Source of the DNA: Streptomyces sp. NBC_01267
Lineage (GTDB): Bacteria; Actinomycetota; Actinomycetes; Streptomycetales; Streptomycetaceae
Length of the DNA: 64,000 nt
NCBI RefSeq assembly: GCF_036241575.1
Contig: NZ_CP108455.1
Location: 4,591,501-4,655,500, forward strand
Reading direction: 5' to 3'
This document shows, one piece after another, positions 44,580-53,008 of this stretch (its first letter is position 1; every line of letters begins with the position of its first letter). Made by a program: the position numbers and the translations under genes. The notes beneath the pieces were generated by a model, which ran no database searches, was not told where the DNA came from, and worked only from the letters and a program-made list of their open reading frames with translations.

Positions 44580-46094
44580 TCAGTGGACGGGGTGCATGGT
44601 GCGTTTGAGCCAGGGTGCTGCGGCGACGACCGCGAGTCCGGCGACGACGGCGATGGCGCCGTTGACCCCGAAGTACGCGGGGTCGGAGACCTCGCCGTAC
44701 AGCTTCACGATCTGGGCCTGAATGCCGTTGGCCAGGGCCAGCGACAGGAACCAGAGGGCCATCGTCTGGCTGGCGAAGGCGGCGGGGGCGAGCTTCGTGG
44801 TGGCGGACATGCCCGAGGTCTCCACCAGGATGTCGCCGAGCCCGAGCAGGGCGTACGAGCCGACGATCCACCAGACGGACATCAGCCAGTCGGTGCCGGT
44901 ACGGCCGGAAGTGGCCGGAACCATGATCAGGAAGGAGAGACCGCCGAGGATGGTGCCGATCGCGATCTTGTTGGAGGCGTGCGGCTGGCGCTTGCCCATC
45001 CGTACCCAGAGGGCGGCGACCACCGGAGCCAGCGCCACCTCGAAGGCGCCGAGCGCGGAGGCGTACCAGCTGGCCGGGAAGTGGAAGCCGAAGATCTCCG
45101 TCTTGGCGTTGGTCGACGCGAGCAGGATCATCGTCGAGTACGCCTGGAAGAGGATGAAGTTGAAGACCACCGAGGAGAGGAAGAGGACGATGTAGGGGCG
45201 CAGATGGGCGCGCTCCGCGCGGGTCACCCGGGGGCTCCGGAACATCACGGCGAAGAAGATGATCGGCGCCACCACCGAGACGACGGTGAGCACGTCCACG
45301 GTGCGGTCCAGGGTCAGCCAGCCGGTCAGCCCGAGGATCACGGCCACCACGGCGACCGCCAGGCACCCGCCGACGATCAGCCTGACCGCGCGGCGCATCG
45401 CGGCGGGCGGCAGCGCCTGTTCGGCGGAGTCGGAGCGGCCCGCGATGTGGCGGCGCCCCAGGACGTACTGGATCAGGCCCAACGTCATCCCGACGGCCGC
45501 GGCGGAGAACCCCCAGTGCCAGCCCTTGTGGTCACCGAGCCAGCCGGTGATCAGCGGACCGAGGAACGCGCCGATGTTGATGCACATGTAGTACAGCGCG
45601 AAGCCGGCGTCCCGGCGCTGGTCCTCGGTGCGGTACAGCTTGCCGACCAGGGTGGCCACGTTGGGCTTGAGCAGCCCCGTGCCGAGCGAGATGAGCCCGA
45701 GGCCCACCCAGGTCATGGCGGCCGTCGGGATCGCCATCGAGTAGTGGCCGACGGCGATCAGGATGCCGCCGTACAGGACGGCGCGGTACGAGCCGAGAAT
45801 GCGGTCGGCGAGCCAGCCGCCCGCCACCGACACCAGATAGACCAGCGTGCCGTAGGCGGCGGAGACGGAGGCAGCCGCGCCCGGCGACATGCCCAGGCCG
45901 TCGTCCGCCACGGTGGCCGTGAAGTAGAGGACGAGAATGGCCTGCATTCCGAGGAACGAGAATCGCTCCCAGATCTCCAGGCCGGACAGGGTCATCAGAC
46001 CCCGTGGCTGGCCGAAGAAGGAATGGTCGTCGCCCGGCTGCGTCGGGGGCTGAGCCGGTGGCGTCAGTCCCGGCTGCGGCTCTGTTCCGGACAA
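44580..46094 (-). CDS. POT-family peptide:H+ symporter
   Basis: This 504-residue transporter has about 14 membrane segments. POT/PTR2 signatures are SGLEIWERFSFLGMQAILVLYF (the ExxER-type motif of TM1), VSVAGGWLADRILGSYRAVLYGG and FALYYMCINIGAFLGPLITGWLG. It imports di- and tripeptides with protons. TTG 46094 has GGAGC at proper distance. It heads a two-gene operon with the CocE/NonD hydrolase. Two dyads (46109-46129, 46130-46151) sit directly upstream. Confidence 0.92.
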   Translation of the reverse strand: MSGTEPQPGLTPPAQPPTQPGDDHSFFGQPRGLMTLSGLEIWERFSFLGMQAILVLYFTATVADDGLGMSPGAAASVSAAYGTLVYLVSVAGGWLADRILGSYRAVLYGGILIAVGHYSMAIPTAAMTWVGLGLISLGTGLLKPNVATLVGKLYRTEDQRRDAGFALYYMCINIGAFLGPLITGWLGDHKGWHWGFSAAAVGMTLGLIQYVLGRRHIAGRSDSAEQALPPAAMRRAVRLIVGGCLAVAVVAVILGLTGWLTLDRTVDVLTVVSVVAPIIFFAVMFRSPRVTRAERAHLRPYIVLFLSSVVFNFILFQAYSTMILLASTNAKTEIFGFHFPASWYASALGAFEVALAPVVAALWVRMGKRQPHASNKIAIGTILGGLSFLIMVPATSGRTGTDWLMSVWWIVGSYALLGLGDILVETSGMSATTKLAPAAFASQTMALWFLSLALANGIQAQIVKLYGEVSDPAYFGVNGAIAVVAGLAVVAAAPWLKRTMHPVH

Positions 46095-46108
46095 AGGTGC
46101 TGCTCCAT

Positions 46109-46151
46109 TTCAAATCGAGGTGTTTTGAACATACCGGTCACGCTCGGTATG
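46109..46151. promoter_or_regulatory. Two adjacent dyads upstream of the peptide-transport operon
   Basis: TTCAAA-N9-TTTGAA (46109-46129) is followed at once by CATACCG-N8-CGGTATG (46130-46151). They start 15 bp upstream of the transporter TTG and about 120 bp upstream of the divergent polyprenyl synthase. Likely operators for an unidentified regulator. Confidence 0.55.
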
Positions 46152-46271
46152 CGCTCGGGGTGGGCGGGCAGGCGCTCATGGTGATCGAAAGCGGACCGGA
46201 TACGCTGCCTTGAGTGCGGACAGCGACACATCGACAATCCGTGTGATCGTCAGCAGACAGGAGATCCCCTC

Positions 46272-47282
46272 GTGACCGTCGTCGAGCCATTCGGGCTGAG
46301 GGTGCGGGACCAGGCACTTGACGCCGATGTCCAGGCCGGACTGGCGGCTGTCGAGGCCGGGCTGCTCGATGCCACCAAGAGCGAGGTCCCTTTCATCACG
46401 GAGGCCGCGCAACATCTGGTACGGGCTGGGGGTAAGCGCTTTCGTCCGCTTCTCGTGATGCTCGCTGCCCAGTTCGGCGACCCTTATGCACCCGGAGTCG
46501 TACCTTCTGCCGTAGTGGTCGAATTGACACATCTGGCGACGCTTTACCACGACGACGTGATGGACGAGGCAGAAGTGCGCCGCGGGGTGGACAGCGCCAA
46601 CGCGCGCTGGGACAACTCCGTCGCGGTCCTCACCGGCGACTTCCTCTTCGCGCGCGCGTCGCACATCCTGGCCGACCTGGGCCCGGAGGCCGTACGCATC
46701 CAGGCCGAGGCGTTCGAGCGTCTGGTGACCGGTCAGATCCTGGAGACCGCGGGACCGCGGGACGGCCGCGACCCGGTCGACCACTACCTCGACGTCCTGT
46801 CGGGCAAGACCGGCTCGCTGATCGCCGTGTCCGGGCGCTTCGGCGCGATGATGTCCGGCGCCGACGAGAGCGTGGTGAACACCCTCACCCAGTACGGCGA
46901 ACGGCTCGGCATGGCCTTCCAGCTGGCCGACGACGTACTGGACATCGCCAGCGACAGCCACGAGTCGGGCAAGACCCCGGGCACCGATCTGCGCGAGGGC
47001 ATCCCCACCCTGCCGGTGCTGCGGCTGCGCGCCCAGGCCGCCGCCCACGGCCGGCCGGACGACCAGGCCCTGGTCGAACTGCTCGACGGCGACCTCACGG
47101 ACGACGTCAGGCACGCCGAGGCGCTGCGGCTGATGCGGGTTCACCCGGCCCTGGAACAGGCCCGGCAGGACACCGTGCGGTACGCGGAGGAGGCACGGGC
47201 CTCGCTCGCGCCGCTGCGGGAGTGCTTCGCGAAGACGGCGCTGGAGGAACTCTGCGGCGCCGTGGTGCACCGCGTCGGCTGA
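46272..47282 (+). CDS. Polyprenyl diphosphate synthase (long-chain, menaquinone side chain)
   Basis: This 336-residue all-trans prenyl elongating enzyme has both aspartate-rich motifs (first LYHDDVMDEAEVRRG near residue 92, second FQLADDVLDIASDSHESGKTPGTDLREG near 222), plus GGKRFRPLL and the KTGSLI segment. The small residues before the first motif fit a long-chain product, and in an organism with MK-9 this would be the nonaprenyl-type synthase for the menaquinone tail. GTG 46272 follows AGGAG. It joins mqnC, menG and the GGR-like reductase in the same 45-kb neighbourhood as complex I. Confidence 0.9.
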   Translation: MTVVEPFGLRVRDQALDADVQAGLAAVEAGLLDATKSEVPFITEAAQHLVRAGGKRFRPLLVMLAAQFGDPYAPGVVPSAVVVELTHLATLYHDDVMDEAEVRRGVDSANARWDNSVAVLTGDFLFARASHILADLGPEAVRIQAEAFERLVTGQILETAGPRDGRDPVDHYLDVLSGKTGSLIAVSGRFGAMMSGADESVVNTLTQYGERLGMAFQLADDVLDIASDSHESGKTPGTDLREGIPTLPVLRLRAQAAAHGRPDDQALVELLDGDLTDDVRHAEALRLMRVHPALEQARQDTVRYAEEARASLAPLRECFAKTALEELCGAVVHRVG

Positions 47283-47438
47283 CGGATCCGCACCGGCACA
47301 TCCGGTCACCCTTACGGCCGCTCTGCGACCCGCGCCGGTTCAACGCCCCTACGGGGACGGGGGACCGGCGCCGTCGGTTGTCATACCCGAGGGGTACATG
47401 GACTTGCTCCCGCGGGGTGACGCGGAGCGCCGGGGGAT

Positions 47439-47469
47439 TTGGTGGGATGGAACCACCACGCCCCACCAA
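47439..47469. promoter_or_regulatory. Dyad TTGGTGGG-N15-CCCACCAA upstream of lolA-like gene
   Basis: A perfect 8-bp inverted repeat lies about 80 bp before the ATG of the LolA-like gene. A GGAAC box within it is reminiscent of envelope-stress (ECF sigma) -35 elements, but no convincing -10 was seen. Confidence 0.4.
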
Positions 47470-47546
47470 TTCGGGTGAGAATGGCGGCGCGGGGGTGGAC
47501 GAGAGCAACCGGACGGATCGCCGCCGATCACGGAGGTAGGGCACAC

Positions 47547-48815
47547 ATGGCACCGAACGACAGCGCGCAGGACACCGCAGAGGCCACGGACCTGACCGCC
47601 GGCCGCCGGAAGGCGGCGCGTTACTTCCTCCCGGTCGCGGTGGCGGGGGTGGCTGCCGTGACGATCGGTCTGGTCCCGGCGCTCGCCAGCTCGGGAGACC
47701 CGAACCTGCCGAAGATCACGGCCCAGCAGCTCATCGAGAAGATCGCCGCGTCGAACACCCAGCAGCTGTCCGGCACCGTCCAGGTCAGCGCGGACCTGGG
47801 CATCCCGTCGCTGGGCGGAATGGCCGACTCGTTCCTGAAGGACGCGGCCGGGGGCGACGGCGGAGCGAGCGCCGACCCGCAGTCCAAGGCGATGGAACTC
47901 GCCTCGGGCACCCACACCCTGCGGGTGGCCGTCGACGGCCCCGACCGGCAGCGGGTCTCCCTCCTGGGCAGCGCCGCCGAGTACAGCCTGATCCACAACG
48001 GTGACCAGGTCTGGGCGTACGACAGCAAGTCCGGTGAGGTCTACCACTCCAAGGGCGACAAGCCGTCGGCCACGGCGAAGGACCGGCGCGCCCACCGGGA
48101 CGGCAAGGACCAGCTCCCCGCCACCCCGAAGGCGTTCGCCGACGAGGTGCTGAAGGCGGCCGGTCCGACGACCTCGGTGACCGTCGACGGCACGACGCAG
48201 GTGGCCGGGCAGGACGCGTACCAACTGCTCATCAAGCCGAAGCAGTCCGGCTCGACGATCGGATCCGTACGGATCGCGGTGGACGCGAAGAACGGCACCC
48301 CGCTCAAGTTCACGCTCACCCCGTCCGACGGTGGCAAGGCCGCCATCGACGTCGGCTTCACCAAGGTCAGCTTCGCGAAGCCGTCGGCCTCGTCCTTCAC
48401 CTTCACTCCGCCGAAGGGCGCGAAGGTGACGGAGGGCAGCGACCTGGGCAAGGCGCCGAAGGACAGCGGCCCGATGTCCGCCCTGCCGGGGGACTCCAAG
48501 GGCCTGCCCGGGGGCGCGAAGGGCCTGGGGACGGAAGTCCTCGGCAAGGGCTGGACGTCGGTGGTGCAGCTGGACGCCGGCAGCGCGGCCGGGATCCCCG
48601 GCCTGCCGAGCGCCGGGAGCACGGGCACGAGCGGTGCCCCCGCGGGCGCGGAGAAGTTCCTGGGCTCGCTGGGGGACAAGGTGACGGGCTCGTTCGGCTC
48701 GGGCACGGTGTTCCACACGCGGCTGGTGAACGCGCTGCTGACGGACGACGGGAAGATGTTCGTCGGAACCGTCGACAAGGCGGGACTGGTGAAGGCCGCC
48801 GACGCGGCGAAGTAG
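47547..48815 (+). CDS. LolA-like / DUF2092-type exported protein
   Basis: This 422-residue protein has a signal-anchor near residues 28-47 (YFLPVAVAGVAAVTIGLVPALAS) and a large extracytoplasmic part. It resembles the LolA/LolB/RseB fold: LIEKIAASNTQQLSGTVQVSADLGIPS, YSLIHNGDQVWAYDSKSGEVYH, YQLLIKPKQSGSTIGSVRIAVDAKNGTPLKF. The C-terminal third is Gly/Ser/Pro-rich. ATG 47547 follows CGGAGGTAGG. The next genes encode an ABC exporter, so a lipid- or lipoprotein-handling role at the cell surface is plausible. RseB-like sensing is the alternative. Confidence 0.82.
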   Translation: MAPNDSAQDTAEATDLTAGRRKAARYFLPVAVAGVAAVTIGLVPALASSGDPNLPKITAQQLIEKIAASNTQQLSGTVQVSADLGIPSLGGMADSFLKDAAGGDGGASADPQSKAMELASGTHTLRVAVDGPDRQRVSLLGSAAEYSLIHNGDQVWAYDSKSGEVYHSKGDKPSATAKDRRAHRDGKDQLPATPKAFADEVLKAAGPTTSVTVDGTTQVAGQDAYQLLIKPKQSGSTIGSVRIAVDAKNGTPLKFTLTPSDGGKAAIDVGFTKVSFAKPSASSFTFTPPKGAKVTEGSDLGKAPKDSGPMSALPGDSKGLPGGAKGLGTEVLGKGWTSVVQLDAGSAAGIPGLPSAGSTGTSGAPAGAEKFLGSLGDKVTGSFGSGTVFHTRLVNALLTDDGKMFVGTVDKAGLVKAADAAK

Positions 48816-48825
48816 GAAGCCTGAG

Positions 48826-48864
48826 GGCCGGGGCGGTGTCGCAGTACGCGGCGCCGCCCCGGCC
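48826..48864 (+). terminator. Terminator after lolA-like gene
   Basis: GGCCGGGGCGG (48826-48836) pairs perfectly with 48854-48864 across a 17-base loop, 11 bases after the stop codon. The ABC gene that follows is therefore probably a separate transcript. Confidence 0.75.
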
Positions 48865-49041
48865 GCGTTCCCGGACCACCCGGGCAGCTGCCCAAGTCCT
48901 GGGGCCTGTCCGGCTGGTCGCCGGACCCGAATCCCGGCGCACCGGCCCTGCGGGCAGATCGGCGCCGCGCGGCGGACGGCGGTTCGACGACATGCCCCGG
49001 CCTGAGAGCCTGTACGGGCACCGAACGACGGGAGGACCGCC

Positions 49042-50007
49042 ATGCCGGCCTCAACAGCCCGACCGGACCCGGCCGGGGCTGCGGTCATCGAGACCCGCGC
49101 CCTCACCAAGCGCTTCCGCGGCGGCCAACTCGCCGTGAACCAGCTGGACCTCACGGTCCCGCACGGCAGCGTCTTCGGCTTCCTCGGGCCCAACGGCTCC
49201 GGCAAGACCACCACCATCCGGATGCTGCTCGGCCTCATCGAGCCGACGTCCGGGACCGTGCGCCTGCTGGGCCGCCCGATGCCGCGCGCCGCCCGCGCCG
49301 TACTGCCCGGGGTGGGTGCGCTCATCGAGGGGCCCGCGCTGTACGGGTTCCTCTCCGGGCGTGACAACCTCATCCGTTACGACTCCGCCGACCCGGAGGC
49401 CGATCCGCGCACCCGGCGGGCCCGTGTCGACGCCGCCCTCGACCGCGTCGGGCTGGCCCCGGCCGCGGGCAAGAAGGCCAGGGCGTACTCGCTCGGCATG
49501 AAGCAGCGCCTCGGTGTCGCCTCCGCGCTGCTCCAGCCGCGCGGACTGCTGGTGCTCGACGAGCCGACGAACGGCCTCGACCCGCAGGGCATGCGCGAGA
49601 TCCGGTCCCTGGTACGGGAGTTGGCGGACGACGGCACGACCGTGTTCCTCTCCTCCCATCTCCTCGACGAGATCGAGCAGGTCTGCACCCACGCCGCCGT
49701 GATGGCCCGGGGCAGGCTGCTCGCCCAGGGCCCGGTCGGCGAGCTCGCGACCCGTGGCCGGCTCGCCGTCTCCACCCCCGACCCGGGGGAGGCCGTCCGG
49801 GTGCTCACGGAGCTGGGGGTGTCCGGCGTGACCGCCACCGGCGACCGGGTCACCGGTGAACCACCGTCCGACGGGACCGACTTGGCGGACCTGAACGCCG
49901 CACTCGTACGGGGCGGTGTCCGTGTCAGATCCTTCGGCGTCGAACGTGCCTCGCTCGAAGACGCCTTCGTCGCACTCACCGGGGAGGGATTCGATGTCGC
50001 AGGCTGA
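49042..50007 (+). CDS. ABC transporter ATP-binding protein
   Basis: This 321-residue ATPase has Walker A GPNGSGKTT (about residue 52), signature YSLGMKQRLGVASALL (SLGMK variant usual in export types), Walker B GLLVLDEPTNGLD and the switch His in FLSSHLLDEIEQ. A C-terminal DUF4162-like domain follows (about 240-320). This is the CcmA/DrrA-type layout used for drug or lipid export, often giving self-resistance. ATG 49042 follows GGGAGG. The permease starts within its last 14 bp. Confidence 0.93.
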   Translation: MPASTARPDPAGAAVIETRALTKRFRGGQLAVNQLDLTVPHGSVFGFLGPNGSGKTTTIRMLLGLIEPTSGTVRLLGRPMPRAARAVLPGVGALIEGPALYGFLSGRDNLIRYDSADPEADPRTRRARVDAALDRVGLAPAAGKKARAYSLGMKQRLGVASALLQPRGLLVLDEPTNGLDPQGMREIRSLVRELADDGTTVFLSSHLLDEIEQVCTHAAVMARGRLLAQGPVGELATRGRLAVSTPDPGEAVRVLTELGVSGVTATGDRVTGEPPSDGTDLADLNAALVRGGVRVRSFGVERASLEDAFVALTGEGFDVAG

Positions 50008-50986
50008 GCCCGTGGACGGGAGCGGGGCCGGAATCGCCGACGGAGGCGTGGGCAGGGCGACCGACACGCCGGGCGGCACGGCCGTTGTGCCGGCCGGGAC
50101 AGGTGATCCGACCGTTGCGCAGGCCGGGTCGGGCGCGCGCGCCGCCGGGAGACTCCGCAGGTCGCTCGGTCTCTTCCGCTCCGAGCTGACGACCACCTTC
50201 CGCCGTTGGCGCACGCTGGCGCTGCTCGCCGTACTGGCGGCCGTCCCCGTCCTCATCGGTATCGCCGTGAAACTGGAGACGGGCAAGGGCTCGGCCGCGG
50301 GCACCGGCAGCGACGGCCCGGCCTTCCTCACGGACGTCACCAACAACGGTCTCTTCCTGGTCTTCGCGGCCCTCGCGGCGACCCTCCCGGTCTTCCTGCC
50401 GCTGGCGGTCGGCGTCGTCGCGGGCGACGCGGTCGCGGGCGAGGCGAACGCCGGTACGCTCCGCTATCTGCTGGTCGCCCCGGCGGGCCGGACCCGGCTG
50501 CTGTTCGCCAAGTACGTCTGCGCGCTGGCCTTCTGCCTGGCGGCGACCCTCGTCGTGGCGCTCTCCGCGCTGGCGGTGGGCGCCCTGCTCTTCCCGCTCG
50601 GCGACGTCACGACGATCTCCGGCACGCAGATCTCCTTCGCCGACGGCCTCGGCCGCGCGGCGCTGATCGCGCTCGTCGTCGCCGCCTCGCTGGTCGGGGT
50701 CGCCTCGCTCGGGCTGTTCGTCTCCACCCTCACCAACAGCGGGATCGCCGCGATGGCCACGACGGTCGGTCTGCTGATCACCGTGCAGATCCTGGACACC
50801 GTCCCGCAGTTGGACGCGGTGCAGCCGTATCTCTTCCCGCACTACTGGCTGTCCTTCGCGGACCTGCTGCGCGCGCCGGTCTACTGGGACGACGTGGTCA
50901 GGAACCTCGATCTGCAAGGGCTGTACGCGGCGGTGTTCGGCTCGGCGGCCTGGGCGCGGTTCACCGCGAAGGACATCGCCGCATGA
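49994..50986 (+). CDS. ABC transporter permease
   Basis: This 330-residue ABC-2 type membrane protein has a 55-residue Gly/Ala-rich cytoplasmic N-terminus, then six helices (about residues 75-95, 112-140, 166-188, 215-240, 249-270 and 300-318 by hydrophobicity). A typical loop GDAVAGEANAGTLRYLLVAPAGRTRLLFAKY precedes helix three. ATG 49994 follows GGGGAGGGA and overlaps the ATPase gene by 14 bp, so the two are translated together. The substrate is not evident. Confidence 0.9.
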   Translation: MSQAEPVDGSGAGIADGGVGRATDTPGGTAVVPAGTGDPTVAQAGSGARAAGRLRRSLGLFRSELTTTFRRWRTLALLAVLAAVPVLIGIAVKLETGKGSAAGTGSDGPAFLTDVTNNGLFLVFAALAATLPVFLPLAVGVVAGDAVAGEANAGTLRYLLVAPAGRTRLLFAKYVCALAFCLAATLVVALSALAVGALLFPLGDVTTISGTQISFADGLGRAALIALVVAASLVGVASLGLFVSTLTNSGIAAMATTVGLLITVQILDTVPQLDAVQPYLFPHYWLSFADLLRAPVYWDDVVRNLDLQGLYAAVFGSAAWARFTAKDIAA

Positions 50987-50994
50987 GGGGCGGC

Positions 50995-51032
50995 GGGGCG
51001 CCGCCGGAACCGCGGGGCGCCGCCGGAACCGC
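50995..51032. repeat. Perfect 19-bp tandem repeat GGGGCGCCGCCGGAACCGC x2
   Basis: Two perfect copies (50995-51013, 51014-51032), followed by a weaker third, lie just after the ABC permease stop codon. Confidence 0.85.
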
Positions 51033-51197
51033 GGGGGACCGCCCGGACCGCGGGCACAGGGAGGGCACGTGCCGTACCGAGAAGCCGTCCCCCGACGCGG
51101 CCCGACACGACACGTACCGTTTCCCCGGCGCTCATTGTCGGATGTGGAACTTCCCCTGTCAACACGCTCCGTAGCGTCCGGCCGCCACCCCGGTGAA

Positions 51198-51203
51198 TAG
51201 ACT
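51198..51203 (+). promoter_or_regulatory. -10 box TAGACT of tetR-type gene (leaderless)
   Basis: TAGACT lies six bases before GTG 51210, so the TetR message probably starts at its start codon. No ribosome-binding site is present there. Confidence 0.5.
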
Positions 51204-51209
51204 CATCCG

Positions 51210-51791
51210 GTGAACCTCAGGCCCAACCCCGCGCGTCGCAGCGGGAAATCACAGCAGGCGATTCTCGCGGCGGCCCTCGCGCTCTGCACCGAACGCGGGT
51301 ACGCCCGTGTCACGGTCGAAGGGATCGCGGCCCGAGCCGGAGTGAGCAAGAAGACGATCTACCGCTGGTGGCCGTCGAAGGGCGCACTGGTGCTGGAAGC
51401 GATCGACGCCGCGGTCATCGGGTCCAGGCCGTTCCCCGACACCGGCGATCTGGCCGCCGATCTGCACGCCCAGATGAGTGCGGTCGTGGGGCTGCTGGCC
51501 CATCCGCCGCTGGGCCCCGCGTACGCCGGGGTCCTCACCGAGATCCAGTACGACGACGACCTGGCCAGGACCGTGCAGGACGTGTTCATCGGGCCGCGCC
51601 TCGAACTGGCCACCGCCCGGCTGCGCAGCGCCCAGGAGCAGGGGGTGCTGCCGCGGGACACGGACCTCGGGCTGGCGGTGGAGATGCTGTACGGCCCGCT
51701 CTACTACCGCCACACCCTGCGTCGGCCCACGTACGACGCCGATGAACTCACCCGGCTCATCGCCCATGTCCTGAAGGGGCTCGGCGGCTGA
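51210..51791 (+). CDS. TetR/AcrR family transcriptional regulator
   Basis: This 193-residue TetR protein has an N-terminal helix-turn-helix (QAILAAALALCTERGYARVTVEGIAARAGVSKKTIYRWWPSKGALV, residues 16-61) and a ligand-binding domain of the TetR_C_11/16 kind (VEMLYGPLYYRHTLRR). It follows the ABC exporter genes in the same direction and may control them. Transcription appears leaderless from TAGACT at 51198. Confidence 0.92.
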   Translation: MNLRPNPARRSGKSQQAILAAALALCTERGYARVTVEGIAARAGVSKKTIYRWWPSKGALVLEAIDAAVIGSRPFPDTGDLAADLHAQMSAVVGLLAHPPLGPAYAGVLTEIQYDDDLARTVQDVFIGPRLELATARLRSAQEQGVLPRDTDLGLAVEMLYGPLYYRHTLRRPTYDADELTRLIAHVLKGLGG

Positions 51792-51809
51792 CCCTGCGTC
51801 CGGACGCGG

Positions 51810-52829
51810 TCAGGAAGCGGATTCCGTGGACGAGGACGCGGTTTCCGTGGACGACGTGGGAGCGGACGCCGATGGCTCTTCCGGGGTCCGCTCCGGTGCC
51901 TGCGGCTTCGCCGCCCGCGCCTCGGCCTTCAGGCGTGCCGCCCGCGCCCGCGTCCGGTGGGCGTTACGCAGCGCGTCCCAGGTCAGTACGGTCAGCGCCA
52001 GCCACACCAGCCCGAAGCCGGCCCACCGCTCGGGCGGCATCGCCTCGTGGAAGTACAGGATGCCGAGACCGAACTGGAAGACCGGGGCCAGGTACTGGAG
52101 CAGGCCCAGCGTGGAGAGCGGGACCCGGATCGCCGCGGCGCCGAAGAGGATCAGGGGAATCGCGGTGACCAGTCCGGTGGAGGCGAGGAGCGCGCCGTGG
52201 GCGGGGGTGCCGAAGGTGGCCTCGCCGCTGGCGGCCAGGTAGAGCAGATAGCCGAGGGCGGGCAGGAACTGCACCGCCGTCTCGGCCGCCAGGGACTCCA
52301 GGCCGCCCAGGTTGACCTTCTTCTTGACCAGCCCGTAGGTGGCGAAGGAGAAGGCCAGCATGAGGGAGATCCACGGCGGTTTGCCGTATCCGACCGCCAG
52401 GACGAGGACCGCCGCGACACCGGTGCCGACGGCCGCCCACTGGGCCGGGCGCAGCCGCTCGCCGAGCAGCAGGACGCCCATGGCGATGGTGACCAGCGGG
52501 TTGATGAAGTATCCGAGGGAGGCCTCGACGACCTGGCCGTTGTTCACGGCCCAGATGTAGCCGCCCCAGTTGACGCTGATCACCACCGCGGCGACCGCGA
52601 TCAGGCCCAGCTTGCGGCGGTCGCGGACCAGCTCCCCGATCCAGGCCCAGCGGCGCATCAGCAGCAGCGCGATCAGGACGAAGCCCAGGGACCACACCAT
52701 GCGGTGGGCGAGGATCTCCATGGCGCCCGAGGGCTTGAGCAGCGGCCAGAACATGGGCACGAGGCCCCACAGCACGTACGCGACAACGCCGTTCAGGAAA
52801 CCTGTCCGCTGCTCGCTGGTCCCCTTCAC
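51810..52829 (-). CDS. rarD: EamA family transporter RarD
   Basis: This 339-residue drug/metabolite-superfamily protein has ten membrane segments in two EamA halves. RarD signatures are GVVAYVLWGLVPMFWPLL, SVNWGGYIWAVNNGQVVEASLGYFINPLV and LQYLAPVFQFGLGILYFHEAM. The C-terminal 55 residues are charged then Ser/Thr-rich. GTG 52829 follows AGGGGAGGG and is preferred to a TTG at 52856. E. coli RarD is linked to chloramphenicol sensitivity; the physiological substrate is unknown. Confidence 0.88.
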   Translation of the reverse strand: MKGTSEQRTGFLNGVVAYVLWGLVPMFWPLLKPSGAMEILAHRMVWSLGFVLIALLLMRRWAWIGELVRDRRKLGLIAVAAVVISVNWGGYIWAVNNGQVVEASLGYFINPLVTIAMGVLLLGERLRPAQWAAVGTGVAAVLVLAVGYGKPPWISLMLAFSFATYGLVKKKVNLGGLESLAAETAVQFLPALGYLLYLAASGEATFGTPAHGALLASTGLVTAIPLILFGAAAIRVPLSTLGLLQYLAPVFQFGLGILYFHEAMPPERWAGFGLVWLALTVLTWDALRNAHRTRARAARLKAEARAAKPQAPERTPEEPSASAPTSSTETASSSTESAS

Positions 52830-52908
52830 GGGCCCTCCCCTGGAATGTTCCGACAACGTGTCGAAGGTAAGGGGAAGAGGGCCCGTGTGTCATGTCCGTG
52901 TCGCCATA

Positions 52909-52944
52909 CGGTCATGACAGCCGCGGCCGGGGCTGTCATGACCG
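52909..52944 (-). terminator. Strong dyad between the NmrA-like gene and rarD
   Basis: A perfect 14-bp inverted repeat (left arm 52909-52922, CGGTCATGACAGCC; right arm 52931-52944) with an 8-base loop lies 65 bp after the oxidoreductase stop on the minus strand and 80 bp before rarD. Best read as a terminator, although its TCATGA-centred arms could also bind a regulator. Confidence 0.6.
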
Positions 52945-53008
52945 CCCCGGCCGGGACTCGGACGGAGGCGTGGCTCGGACCCGGACGGGGCTCGGACCAG
53001 GGCCGGGA

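Noticed and set aside
42732-46184. 1150-codon plus-strand frame opposite the CocE hydrolase and POT transporter
   Set aside because: Shadow of two well-conserved minus-strand genes; no domain recognisable.
47439-47480. ECF sigma (SigE-type) promoter for the LolA-like gene
   Set aside because: GGAAC is present but no proper -10 at the required distance; kept only as a dyad.
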